NCBI GenBank assembly: GCA_021737185.1
Contig: JAIPEL010000027.1
Location: 1 to 39,112, forward strand
DNA length: 39,112 nt
Reading direction: 5' to 3'
DNA from: Desulfobacterales bacterium
GTDB taxonomy: Bacteria > Desulfobacterota > Desulfobacteria > Desulfobacterales > CAFBRK01
Position 1 is the stretch's first letter. Each line of letters starts with the position of its first letter. Below the pieces are notes generated by a model. The model was given only the letters and a program-made list of their open reading frames with translations, made no database searches and had not been told where the DNA came from. Shown piece by piece: positions 9,064-17,248 of the stretch. The position numbers and the translations under genes are program-made.

Positions 9064-10803
9064 TTATTCACGAAAAGAGGGCGGAATCAATTCCGGCACG
9101 AATTCGTCGAGGATCTTTTCGTTTTCCGAGCCGGGCGGTTGAAAGGAAACGCTGCGGATGTGTCTCTGAATCGTGTCGAGGCGGCCGCTGATCGCTGTAT
9201 CGTCGCCGCCGCGGCCGGCCCAGCTATTTAGCAGCGCGCCGATCTGTTCCTGGACGGCCGCGCCGGGCGCCTGCTGCAGCGCCCGGATGCTGTCGACATA
9301 AAGATCCAAAAACCGATCGCGTGCCGCCTTCTCCTGCGCCAGCCGTTCGGCCGTCGCATTGCGGCGCCGGGTCAGGTACTCAAGCTCCACTTCGGGGACG
9401 GCCTCCTTTTTCAAGGCATCCCAACCGACGAGCCGCTTTTGGAGCGTATCGATCCGGCGAGCGTGGGTCAGGATCGATTCGGCGGAAAAAAGGGCCTGCC
9501 ACAGAACGCGGCTCACCGATGCTGCGTCCTCAGAAGTCTGGAACGCTTCGCCCGATGCGGCTTCGGAGGGCGTCGCAGCGGACGCATCCCAATTCGGCTG
9601 CTTTTCCTGCCGCACCTGCCATTCGTTTTTCAACCGGTCGATGCGGCCCGCGGGCGTGACGATCCCGGACAGAACCACCCGAAACCCCACATCGCCGCTT
9701 CGAAACGCTCCGGTTTCCAGAAAAAAGGGGGCTTCCTCCCGACGCCCCGGCAGAATCTCGGATCTGCGCCTTCGAAAGCTTCCGCCCTTGAGCAAAACCC
9801 CGCCGGCGGCGCCGTGCAGCCGGGATTCGACAACGAAGCGAAACGGCTCCAGCATCATTTCGGCGGCGTTTCCCGCCGTGTCGAACAGCCCCAGCGGGTT
9901 GGCGCATCTGGACCCGATCCAGGCGAGCTTCTCGGGGGGTTTGGGGGCGCTGGCCGCGGTGTATACGGCATAATCGGACAGCGGCCGGCCGTGAAGCGGG
10001 AAAAAGGCCTCGTGGTTCAGCTCTTCTATGGAGACCCGATGGCCGCCCCTGGCGGCATATTCCCATTCCACCTCGGTCGGCAGCCGGAGGTGGCCGAAAC
10101 GGCCCCCGGCAAACCGGGGCAGAAGCTCCGGGTGGTTTTCGATCAGCCACCCAGTGTATCGTGAGGTGAAATCCACGGCCTCGAACCAGGAAATGTCGGT
10201 TTTCGGGCGGGGATCGTCGGAGGTCACCAGTCGGTCCCAGCCCGGGCAGTCGGCCTCCATGACGGCATCCCACTGAAAGCGGCTGACCTCGTACTTTCCG
10301 ATGAAATAGTAGCACGGCAGGCCGGGATCGGTCCCCGGCTCGGGGCAGCAGCGCTCCTTTTCCATGGCGGCCGCCTTCTTTTGCCAGGCTTCGGGCAGGT
10401 CTGCCGAAGCGAACGCACCGGCCAGGCAAGCCGGCCGCCGGTCCTCCATGAAGGCCGTTGTGGTTCTCTGGCAGTTGGCGCACCCCGCGAAAAAACGCAA
10501 ATCTTCCAGCAGCGCCGGTGCCGGGGCGCAGACGAGGCGAAACACCATCTTGCCTCCGCAGGGCATCGGCAGCACGAAATCGCCGTCGATCGGGTTGGGA
10601 TCGACCATGTTGCGGATGAGCGGCACCCGGTTGGAAAGCTGATGCCGCTCAGGAGAAGGACACTCCTGGGCCGCAGCCTGCGTTCCGGCAAGGAAAGCGG
10701 CGAAAATCAGCAGGACTGCGCCGCTCATCGCCGCCAGCCGAAGCCTTTGCAGCGGCTGTGCTGCGGCTTCCCTCTTTTGGATGCAGAAGCGGGCGTTACA
10801 CAT
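9064..10803 (-). CDS. TagR-like exported protein with inactive FGE-sulfatase (SUMF1) domain
   Basis: This 579-residue protein has an exported N-terminus (long basic n-region, hydrophobic core AVLLIFAAFLAGTQAAAQ). A formylglycine-generating-enzyme-like domain follows at about 150-385: YYFIGKYEVSRFQWDAVM, DISWFEAVDF, LRLPTEVEWEYAARGG, GLFDTAGNAAEMM, LKGGSFRRRR and GDVGFRVVLSG. The catalytic cysteines of true FGE are absent from the GGSFRRRRSEILPGRREE segment, so sulfatase activation is unlikely. The C-terminal 180 residues are charged and helical. Its ATG overlaps the permease stop by 8 bp, implying coupled translation. The combination with a TagT/TagS-like pair and a PpkA-like VWA protein matches TagR of Pseudomonas T6SS signalling, a periplasmic activator of PpkA. 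Orthology is inferred. Confidence 0.82.
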   Translation of the reverse strand: MCNARFCIQKREAAAQPLQRLRLAAMSGAVLLIFAAFLAGTQAAAQECPSPERHQLSNRVPLIRNMVDPNPIDGDFVLPMPCGGKMVFRLVCAPAPALLEDLRFFAGCANCQRTTTAFMEDRRPACLAGAFASADLPEAWQKKAAAMEKERCCPEPGTDPGLPCYYFIGKYEVSRFQWDAVMEADCPGWDRLVTSDDPRPKTDISWFEAVDFTSRYTGWLIENHPELLPRFAGGRFGHLRLPTEVEWEYAARGGHRVSIEELNHEAFFPLHGRPLSDYAVYTAASAPKPPEKLAWIGSRCANPLGLFDTAGNAAEMMLEPFRFVVESRLHGAAGGVLLKGGSFRRRRSEILPGRREEAPFFLETGAFRSGDVGFRVVLSGIVTPAGRIDRLKNEWQVRQEKQPNWDASAATPSEAASGEAFQTSEDAASVSRVLWQALFSAESILTHARRIDTLQKRLVGWDALKKEAVPEVELEYLTRRRNATAERLAQEKAARDRFLDLYVDSIRALQQAPGAAVQEQIGALLNSWAGRGGDDTAISGRLDTIQRHIRSVSFQPPGSENEKILDEFVPELIPPSFRE

Positions 10804-12013
10804 CGCGAATTACCTTCGACGGCTCGATCTTCGCCGTCCGCAGCCCTGCAAACGAGGAGGCCAGAACAGACATCGCCAGGGTCAGGGAAAAGGCGGCCAG
10901 GTAGTGCCGAAAAGCAAGACGGCACACGTATTCTCCTTCGGCCAGGTATTGGCCGAAAACCACATTGATGACCAGCTCGGTCGCCCCGTAGAGCAAAAAC
11001 GCCGCCGCCGTGCCCAAGACAGCGGTGGCAGCCGCCTGAACGATCGGAAACCAGACGATGTTTCGGGTGGAAAAGCCGATCAGGCGCACAACCCCCAGGT
11101 GCCGGCTTTTTCTGTTCACGTTGGCCAAAACGTTGCTCGCCATGGAAGCAAAGTAGCCGCATATCGCCACGACGGCGATCAGACGGAAAATGAGGGTAAA
11201 AGACCGGTCCAGGCTTCTGACCACCTCGATCTCTGCAGCCCGAGTGTACACTTCGACGCCCTGCTCGTTTAAGGCCGCGGCAAGCGACGCCACGTCGTCG
11301 ATGGTGTCGGAATACATGCGAAAACCGGGATAGGATCTTGCCGACCGGGGCTTCGGTTTGCCGGGCCATCCGAACCTTTCGGAGCCGAAGCCGTCCCGGT
11401 AGTCTTCGGTGGCTTCGAGCAGGGCAATATCCACGAACGCGGCGTCGCGGAAAAACGCCTCCGGCGGCAGGACCGCCGATACCGTCAGCGCGATGTCGAC
11501 CTGCTCTTTCTGTCCCTGCACGGATCGGCCGACCTTGCCGACCACCGTCCGGCCCGCTTCAGTCTGCAGCTTTCGCGCGGCAGAGGCAGACAGAACGACG
11601 GCGGAAACCTCTTCCGGGACCGATGCATATTTTTCAAGAAGCGGGTCTCCTTTGCCGGTGGGAATCAAGTCGACCGGCAGCGTCGCCGGCAGCGATGCGC
11701 CCCGGTCCACCAGCACCATGGTGGCAGCGATGGACCGGGTCTGGGGAATGAGAAAGTCCACCCCCGGCTTTGCCGACATCCGGTCGAACCACTCCGGGGA
11801 AAACTGCCCGCTGCCCACCGCCGTGATTTCAAGATTGCGGGGGTCGCCCACGAGGCGATCGGTCAGCGTGGAGATGATGCCGCTTTTGACCCCGAAAATG
11901 ACCAACAGCGGCGCCAGAACCGCCGCCAGGCCCAGTATGGCGCAGGCCGACAAAAGCCGCTCATGAAAGTAATCGCGGAGCGAAATCGAAACGATCGTCT
12001 TGAAGCGATGCAT
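10796..12013 (-). CDS. TagS-like ABC transporter permease (FtsX/MacB/LolC type)
   Basis: A 405-residue inner-membrane protein. One N-terminal membrane segment (LLSACAILGLAAVLAPLLVIFGV) is followed by a large periplasmic domain of about 220 residues and three C-terminal segments (near 260-285, 310-340 and 365-390). This is the type VII ABC permease layout. LRTAKIEPSKVIRDV at the C-terminus resembles the LRxARxxPxxALR ending of FtsX-like permeases. It lies between the ATPase gene (94 bp upstream) and the TagR-like gene (8-bp overlap). Such permeases transmit mechanical signals or extract lipoproteins rather than import solutes. In the Tag pathway the pair acts upstream of PpkA. A clear ribosome site before the ATG at 12013 is not visible. 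Confidence 0.85.
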   Translation of the reverse strand: MHRFKTIVSISLRDYFHERLLSACAILGLAAVLAPLLVIFGVKSGIISTLTDRLVGDPRNLEITAVGSGQFSPEWFDRMSAKPGVDFLIPQTRSIAATMVLVDRGASLPATLPVDLIPTGKGDPLLEKYASVPEEVSAVVLSASAARKLQTEAGRTVVGKVGRSVQGQKEQVDIALTVSAVLPPEAFFRDAAFVDIALLEATEDYRDGFGSERFGWPGKPKPRSARSYPGFRMYSDTIDDVASLAAALNEQGVEVYTRAAEIEVVRSLDRSFTLIFRLIAVVAICGYFASMASNVLANVNRKSRHLGVVRLIGFSTRNIVWFPIVQAAATAVLGTAAAFLLYGATELVINVVFGQYLAEGEYVCRLAFRHYLAAFSLTLAMSVLASSFAGLRTAKIEPSKVIRDV

Positions 12014-12106
12014 CGTATGGTGGTCCGGGCCGTCTTCCGACGGGATGCGCTTTAGCAGCGTCTCTTATGAAACTTCAACCGAGTTCTGTTGCCGTTTGCA
12101 TGCACG

Positions 12107-12898
12107 TTACCCGATCACTCGGGAATGGACGCTCCGGTCTGTCTCCCGGTCGAGCTCGAACCGGACGCGCCGAAAGCCGAGCTCCCGGACACGGTCCCAC
12201 TCGTGGGTTGCAACGATCAGGGTTACCCCACGATCCTCCACAAGGTCTGTGAACAGCCGCATGATCCTTTCTGCGTTGAACGGATCGAGGGAGGCGGTGG
12301 GCTCGTCTGCCATCACCACCGCCGGTTCGTGGGCCATGGCCCGGGCAATGGCCACCCGCTGCCGTTCTCCCACCGATATTTGGGATGGAAATTTTTTCAG
12401 ATGGGGCCGAATTCCCAACCGTTCTGCCAGCGCCTCCACATATCCGTCGTCGGCCAGCCCAAGCGCCTGACGGCTGAGCCGGATGTTGTCGCCGACGGAC
12501 AAAAACGGAAGCAGACCGCCGGTCTGGAGCACATAACCGATCCGCTGCATACGGGTGAGGGCCAGCCGGTTCAGGTCGTTGTCCTGCCAGCAGCCGATCA
12601 CGTCCAGGGGCGGGTCTGGATCGGCATGAAACATAAAACAGCCGGCTTCATCCGGCCGAAGAATCAGCGCCAGAAGATCCAGAAGGGTGCTCTTACCGCA
12701 TCCGCTAAATCCGACGAGAGCCATCTTCTCCGCCGGCCGGGCCACTAGCTCCGGAATCGTCAGGACAAAATCGGTTTCGCCCGGCCAGACCTTTCTGACA
12801 TTGCGAGTCAGAAACACAGGGGCGCCCCCGGGGTCCGATTCCCTGGCCGGAGCGCCGTCTTTGGGACCGGAGAAAGCCGCTGCCGGAGCTTTGTTCAA
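12107..12898 (-). CDS. TagT-like ABC transporter ATPase (LolD/MacB type)
   Basis: A 263-residue ATPase with Walker A GFSGCGKST, Q-loop region YVLQTGGLLPF, signature QISVGERQR, Walker B AVVMADEP and switch His in VATHEWDR. It would drive the adjacent TagS-like permease. The N-terminal 28 residues before the nucleotide-binding domain are Pro/Gly/Ala rich. The best start is a TTG at 12898, with GGAG 8 bp upstream; no ATG or GTG occurs before the Walker A region, so the true start may differ. The signature is SVGER rather than the commoner SGGQ, a variation also seen in LolD relatives. Gene order on the minus strand is Sel1-like, VWA, ATPase, permease, FGE-like. Confidence 0.88.
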   Translation of the reverse strand: MNKAPAAAFSGPKDGAPARESDPGGAPVFLTRNVRKVWPGETDFVLTIPELVARPAEKMALVGFSGCGKSTLLDLLALILRPDEAGCFMFHADPDPPLDVIGCWQDNDLNRLALTRMQRIGYVLQTGGLLPFLSVGDNIRLSRQALGLADDGYVEALAERLGIRPHLKKFPSQISVGERQRVAIARAMAHEPAVVMADEPTASLDPFNAERIMRLFTDLVEDRGVTLIVATHEWDRVRELGFRRVRFELDRETDRSVHSRVIG

Positions 12899-13008
12899 TG
12901 GATAGTCTCCTATGGCGAGTTTTGGCCGGCAGAAAAGCCGACACCCGCTGGCCTCCGGCTCCCCCCTACTGGAGGTTACCGGATAAGCGCATTCATGAAA
13001 TATCCGGG

Positions 13009-15003
13009 CTAGGGCAGGATGCTCAGCGGCACCCGGTGCACCATTTGGCCCGGGTCTGCGGCACCGAAGCTCACCCAGTTGTCGACATCGTCATGGTACA
13101 GCCGGTAGCGCTTTATCTTCGACTTCAGGTCGTCTACGATGGCCTGCTGCTCCCCGACACTCATCCGGTACCAGTCGTCTTCCTCCAACCGCATGATGCT
13201 GCTGCGATAGGGAAGATCATCGAGAAACTCGCCCAGGAGGCCGAGCTGTCCCAGGTTCCGGTCCGGGCGTTTGCTGAACTGTTCCGGGTCGCGGGATATG
13301 CGGGCCGATGCCGACAGGATGCTCTGGAAAAAATCCCTGGCACCGGTTCTCTTTGTCCGCTGGGCCTGCTCCAGAATGATCTTCAGGCGCCGGTAAAGAT
13401 CGCTGAGCTGATTTTTGGTCAGCAGCACCGTGACTTGAAACGAAGGGGTGTCCGGCCGGGCCAGGTCCATGTCCGACACCCACGCCTTGACGACCTTGGG
13501 AGCCTCCGTCCGGCGCCGATGCCCCAGAAAATCAAGCTGCATCGCGTAGCCGAGCACGGCCGCCTTCCGGCGGGCCTCGGCCACGGTCCCGCCCAGACCG
13601 TTTCGGGCAGCCAGGTCCAGGCGCTCGCCCGCGGCAGTTGCGCGGACCAGTTCCACCATCTGCTTAGACACTTCCTCAACGACACTGCCGAAGGTTTCCA
13701 CCCCGCCCGAAGGACCGCCGGCGTCGATCGGCACGTAAAGATCCCCGATGTTGGGATCGGACTGGCCGGTCAGCGACTTGTACTGGGTCTCGGCAAAGGT
13801 GTGGTTTCCCTGCCGCCGGCCGGCGGGGGTCTTCAGATGCAGCACGAATATTTTGATGTTTTTGGCGGCGGCAAGATCGGCGATCTGCGCTGCGTTCATG
13901 CCGGTGCTGGAAAACGGATCGTCGTTTTGGATGGCGCCCGCATCGGTGATGAGAAACAAAATACGGGACTGGTAGTCGGACCAGTTCAGCGCTTCGACAG
14001 CCGTTTGGATGCCGGCAAAAGCGTCTTCGTTGAAGGAGTGGGAGGAGACCTCGGCCTCCCTGGCCTGGACCAGCGCCTGTTCGAACTCGCTTCTTCGGGT
14101 CCCGTCGCGAAGGGGCGAGAGCACCTTGCTCACGTACCCGAGTCCAGGGGTCTTTTCCGTGCTGCTGCGATATGCCACCAATCCGAAGGCCACCTTGTCG
14201 GCCTGGCCGGCTTTTTCGATGCGGTCGAATATGTTTTGGACCGCCTTTCGGGTCCGGTCGATGTAGGGTTTCATGGAGATGGTGGTGTCCATCACGAAAA
14301 CGATGGCCGTTCGAAGCTCTTCTTCCAACGGAATCCTCCAGGTACCGGGATCGATGGAGGCGACTTCGAGAAACTTCACCCCTTCGTACAGTTCGGCCGT
14401 GTGGAAGATCGGCATCAGGTAAAACCGATCCCGCGACACCGCCTCTTCGGAAGGCTCCATGGCCATGATCGGAAACCCTTCCGGGGGGGAGCGGTCGCTT
14501 TTCTCCAGGGATTCGAACCGGTCGGCCAGCGCCGCCGCCTCCCGGGCCGGGTCGTCGGAGCCGGCCACCCGGTTGAGGTCTTCCAGGGTCTGAAAGAACA
14601 GCACCGGCCGCCGGCCCATCCGTTCGGTGAATTTCAGCGTCAGCGCCTGGCGCCAGTCCGAAGCGTGGGCCTGTCGAATCCAACCGGCGATCTCACAGTT
14701 TTTGCCGTAGCCCACCTTCAGCCAGCCGGTCTCTTGCCGGGCGGCCCGCTCGTAGACATACAACACGGAAAACGGGGCGATCAGGGCGCCGGCATCGGCC
14801 CCCGGCTCGGAATAGAGGCGGGCGCCGGGGTGGGTGATCACCCGCTGAAGCAGGGTCTTTTTCCCGGGGATCAGCAAGGGCTCGCAGGAGTCCGCGCCAC
14901 CGGCGCCGGCGGCAAGCCCGAGGCCGGACATCGTCAATGCTGCAAAAACCGCGGCCGTTTTCAAGAATGCGTTGCGCCTGTAGCCAAAGGAAAAGATCAT
15001 CAT
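13009..15003 (-). CDS. Exported VWA-domain protein resembling the periplasmic part of PpkA
   Basis: A 664-residue protein with an N-terminal signal/anchor (FLKTAAVFAALTMSGLGLAAG). An SH3-like region follows (LYSEPGADAGALIAPFSVLYVYE, described from its motif). A VWA domain spans about 230-460, starting AIVFVMDTTISMKPYIDRT, with a DxTxS MIDAS variant and later FLITDAGAI and VLHLKTPAGRR. The VWA segment closely resembles my memory of the C-terminal domain of T6SS kinase PpkA, but there is no kinase domain here. The start at 15003 overlaps the preceding stop as ATGA, so translation is coupled; a longer frame to 15072 lacks support. The C-terminal 200 residues are helical and unassigned. It probably acts in the periplasm with the TagR-like protein. 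Confidence 0.85.
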   Translation of the reverse strand: MMIFSFGYRRNAFLKTAAVFAALTMSGLGLAAGAGGADSCEPLLIPGKKTLLQRVITHPGARLYSEPGADAGALIAPFSVLYVYERAARQETGWLKVGYGKNCEIAGWIRQAHASDWRQALTLKFTERMGRRPVLFFQTLEDLNRVAGSDDPAREAAALADRFESLEKSDRSPPEGFPIMAMEPSEEAVSRDRFYLMPIFHTAELYEGVKFLEVASIDPGTWRIPLEEELRTAIVFVMDTTISMKPYIDRTRKAVQNIFDRIEKAGQADKVAFGLVAYRSSTEKTPGLGYVSKVLSPLRDGTRRSEFEQALVQAREAEVSSHSFNEDAFAGIQTAVEALNWSDYQSRILFLITDAGAIQNDDPFSSTGMNAAQIADLAAAKNIKIFVLHLKTPAGRRQGNHTFAETQYKSLTGQSDPNIGDLYVPIDAGGPSGGVETFGSVVEEVSKQMVELVRATAAGERLDLAARNGLGGTVAEARRKAAVLGYAMQLDFLGHRRRTEAPKVVKAWVSDMDLARPDTPSFQVTVLLTKNQLSDLYRRLKIILEQAQRTKRTGARDFFQSILSASARISRDPEQFSKRPDRNLGQLGLLGEFLDDLPYRSSIMRLEEDDWYRMSVGEQQAIVDDLKSKIKRYRLYHDDVDNWVSFGAADPGQMVHRVPLSILP

Positions 15004-15593
15004 CGTCGCTCCCAGCGTTCCAGCAAGGTTCGGGCTTCTGGGGATCCTTCTTCGGCCCTTTTCCGAACCCACCGGCGCAGTTCATCCATATCGGATTCAA
15101 CTTTCTCGATCCCGCCGCTCAAGGCAGACCGGTACCAATCCCAAGCCGTTTCCGGATTTTTTCGAATGGTCCCGCTGGGCCCGATGTCGGTGGGATCGTA
15201 GTATCGGGCCACCCGGGCTGCGGCTTCTGCATTGCCGGCCTCGGCGGCGTATTCGAGCAGCAGAAAGGCAGCGTCGGCCCGCTCCGGGCTTTCCGGCAGG
15301 GAGACGGCCATATCCACCGCCTCCGTAGGACCGATGCCGTTTCTCAAGGCTTCTCTTACTTGCTGCAGCACCGGAGCGTCTGGGGTGTAGGAAGGGGCAG
15401 GCGGCGGGGCCACGAGCCCTTCTTTGGGCGAAAGGTTGGCCATCCGCTTCATCTTTTTTCCCGGGATCGACTTTTCGGCAGACGGCGGCGCTTCGGATTT
15501 CAGCATTCGGTATCCGAAATAGCCCCCGGCGCACACGACGACGAGCGCTGCTGCGGCAAGCACCAGCCAGCCAGCTCTATTCAGAACGGCCAT
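15000..15593 (-). CDS. Membrane-anchored Sel1/TPR-like protein, first gene of the Tag-like cluster
   Basis: A 197-residue protein. One N-terminal membrane helix (AGWLVLAAAALVVVCAGGYFGY) precedes a Pro-rich linker and a helical domain. The segment AAFLLLEYAAEAGNAEAAARVARYYDP, with ETAWDWYRSALSGG later, has the spacing of Sel1-like repeats, which mediate protein contacts. It has an AAGGAGAC ribosome site and its stop overlaps the VWA start by 4 bp, so the two are translationally coupled. It probably displays the repeat domain in the periplasm. In some T6SS loci similar small repeat proteins sit near PpkA, but no specific orthologue is claimed. Confidence 0.75.
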   Translation of the reverse strand: MAVLNRAGWLVLAAAALVVVCAGGYFGYRMLKSEAPPSAEKSIPGKKMKRMANLSPKEGLVAPPPAPSYTPDAPVLQQVREALRNGIGPTEAVDMAVSLPESPERADAAFLLLEYAAEAGNAEAAARVARYYDPTDIGPSGTIRKNPETAWDWYRSALSGGIEKVESDMDELRRWVRKRAEEGSPEARTLLERWERR

Positions 15594-15698
15594 GATGTCT
15601 CCTTTGAGATCAAAACCTGACAGACAAAATACACGTTATCGGCTTCTTGCGCCAGGGTTGAGTCAAATACTGCCGGCACATCGTTCAAAAATCAGAAA

Positions 15699-16616
15699 TC
15701 AGAAAACGGAGATGCCGGTCTTGGTGGTGAACAGCTCCAGGGCCTTGGTGCCGGCCAGGGAATTGCCGCTTTTGTTCAGACCCGGCGACCAGACGGCCAC
15801 GGCCAGCTCTCCGGGGATGGTCGCGGAGATTCCGCCGCCCACCCCGCTTTTGGCCGGAAGACCCACCAGGTAGGCGAACTCTCCCACGGCATCGTAAGTG
15901 CCGCAGGTCATCATCAGGGCGCTGATCCGCTTGGCCTGGCTTCGGGTCAGAACCCGCTCTCCGGTGGTGGGGCAAAGCCCGTGGTTGGCCAGAAAGACGA
16001 AGCTCCTGGCCAGTTCCACGCAGCTGGCTGCCAGGCTGCAGTGGGCAAAGTAAAGGGAAAGAACGCGGTCCACCTCGTTTTCCAGGTTCTCGAAGGACCG
16101 GATAAAATTGGCCAGGGCCCGGTTGCGGAAGCCGTAGTCCGCTTCGGAGCGGGCCACCACCGGATCGTAGTCCACCGTGTCCTCTCCGGTCAACTGGCGG
16201 AAAAACCCCAAGAGCGCGTTGCGGGGTCGGGGAAAGGCGCTGACGAGAATGTCATCCACCACGATGGCGCCGGCGTTGATAAAGGGGTTTCTCGGAATGC
16301 CGTCTTCATATTCGAGCTGGACCAGGGAGTTGAACGGCGTGCCGGAAGGTTCCCGCCCCACCCGCTGAAACAAAGCCTCTTCTCCGACGGCTTTCAGCGC
16401 CATGGTCAGGGTGAAGACCTTGGAGATGCTCTGGATGGAAAACCGCTCCCGGGCGTCGCCCACAGCGTAGGTCTTTCCGTCGACGGTCTGCACGGCCATG
16501 GCAAACCTGTCCAGGGGTACGGCCGCCAGCTTGGGAATGTAGTCGGCGACCTGTCCCTTTCCCACCAGAGGGCGGACATCCTCGGCAATTTCCTCCAAAA
16601 TGGCCTGGTACTCCAT
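15699..16616 (-). CDS. glsA: Glutaminase
   Basis: GlsA hydrolyses L-glutamine to glutamate and ammonia in the cytoplasm. The protein has the usual length of 305 residues. Ser63 and Lys66 in FSIQSISKVF form the SxxK catalytic pair of the serine-dependent beta-lactamase-like glutaminase family. Other family motifs are PRNPFINAGAIVV, SEADYGFRNRALAN and LPAKSGVGGGI. GGAGG lies six bases before the ATG at 16616, which is preferred over an ATG two codons earlier and a longer frame to 16700. It stands between the Tag-like cluster and the redox operon. No functional link to either is evident. Confidence 0.95.
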   Translation of the reverse strand: MEYQAILEEIAEDVRPLVGKGQVADYIPKLAAVPLDRFAMAVQTVDGKTYAVGDARERFSIQSISKVFTLTMALKAVGEEALFQRVGREPSGTPFNSLVQLEYEDGIPRNPFINAGAIVVDDILVSAFPRPRNALLGFFRQLTGEDTVDYDPVVARSEADYGFRNRALANFIRSFENLENEVDRVLSLYFAHCSLAASCVELARSFVFLANHGLCPTTGERVLTRSQAKRISALMMTCGTYDAVGEFAYLVGLPAKSGVGGGISATIPGELAVAVWSPGLNKSGNSLAGTKALELFTTKTGISVF

Positions 16617-16783
16617 CGGCATCCTCCATTTCTCCGGGCCCGGCGTTTTAAGGTGCCGCCAAACTGCAACAACCCTAACGGTGAGATCGGCAGATGTCAA
16701 AAAAGACAGCGCAAAGGGTTTTCATGAGGCAGGGCCCAGGCCTCTCGGCCCCGGAAGGAGCAAGCGAAGGGATATCGGTTCCA

Positions 16784-17248
16784 CTACTGGCTCTGTTTCT
16801 GAAGCCAGCGGCAGCGGGCGGCGACACAGCCGATCCCCAGCACCATGAACACCACGGCCACGGACATGTGCAAAAAGTTGAGGCCGGCGTGGGCATAGAA
16901 GGGGTAATCGATTCCGGGAAGATTTCGCAGGGCCATGAACACCCCGGAGACCAGCGCGAGAATCAGCACCGCGGCCCGGACGGCCCCGGACCGGGTCAGC
17001 CGGGTTCCCTCTTTTCGCTCGAACCAAAAGCGGACCCCACCGTAGACGGCCGCGGCCAGCAGCAGGCTGCCGGCGATGTAGTGGACGTGAAGATTGGTGA
17101 AAAAATCCCCGCTCCAGCCAAGCCCGGGTACGTCTGCGATATAATACCGTTTGTACAGGGGCATGTTCCCGAAGCCGGTAAACACCGCCAGCACGGCCGA
17201 AACCCCGAAAATCACCGATACGATCCGGTCCTGCAGAGACGTCTTCAT
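16784..17248 (-). CDS. Cytochrome b-like four-helix membrane subunit
   Basis: A 154-residue protein with four membrane helices (about 8-27, 50-72, 88-108 and 122-145). Histidines in NLHVHYIAG, HAGLNFLHM and nearby could ligate b-type haem, as in the gamma subunits of formate dehydrogenases and hydrogenases. It overlaps the Fe-S protein by ATGA (4 bp), so the two form an operon and probably a membrane complex that passes electrons between periplasm and quinone. The family assignment rests on topology and context, not on a diagnostic motif. No catalytic molybdopterin or NiFe subunit is adjacent. Confidence 0.7.
   Translation of the reverse strand: MKTSLQDRIVSVIFGVSAVLAVFTGFGNMPLYKRYYIADVPGLGWSGDFFTNLHVHYIAGSLLLAAAVYGGVRFWFERKEGTRLTRSGAVRAAVLILALVSGVFMALRNLPGIDYPFYAHAGLNFLHMSVAVVFMVLGIGCVAARCRWLQKQSQ

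Noticed and set aside
9064-10803. Active sulfatase-modifying enzyme
   Set aside because: The FGE fold is present but the catalytic cysteines are absent and no sulfatase gene is nearby.
12898-15201. Long plus-strand open frame (767 codons) opposite the VWA gene
   Set aside because: Antisense shadow. The minus strand encodes a coherent VWA protein with an ATGA-coupled start.
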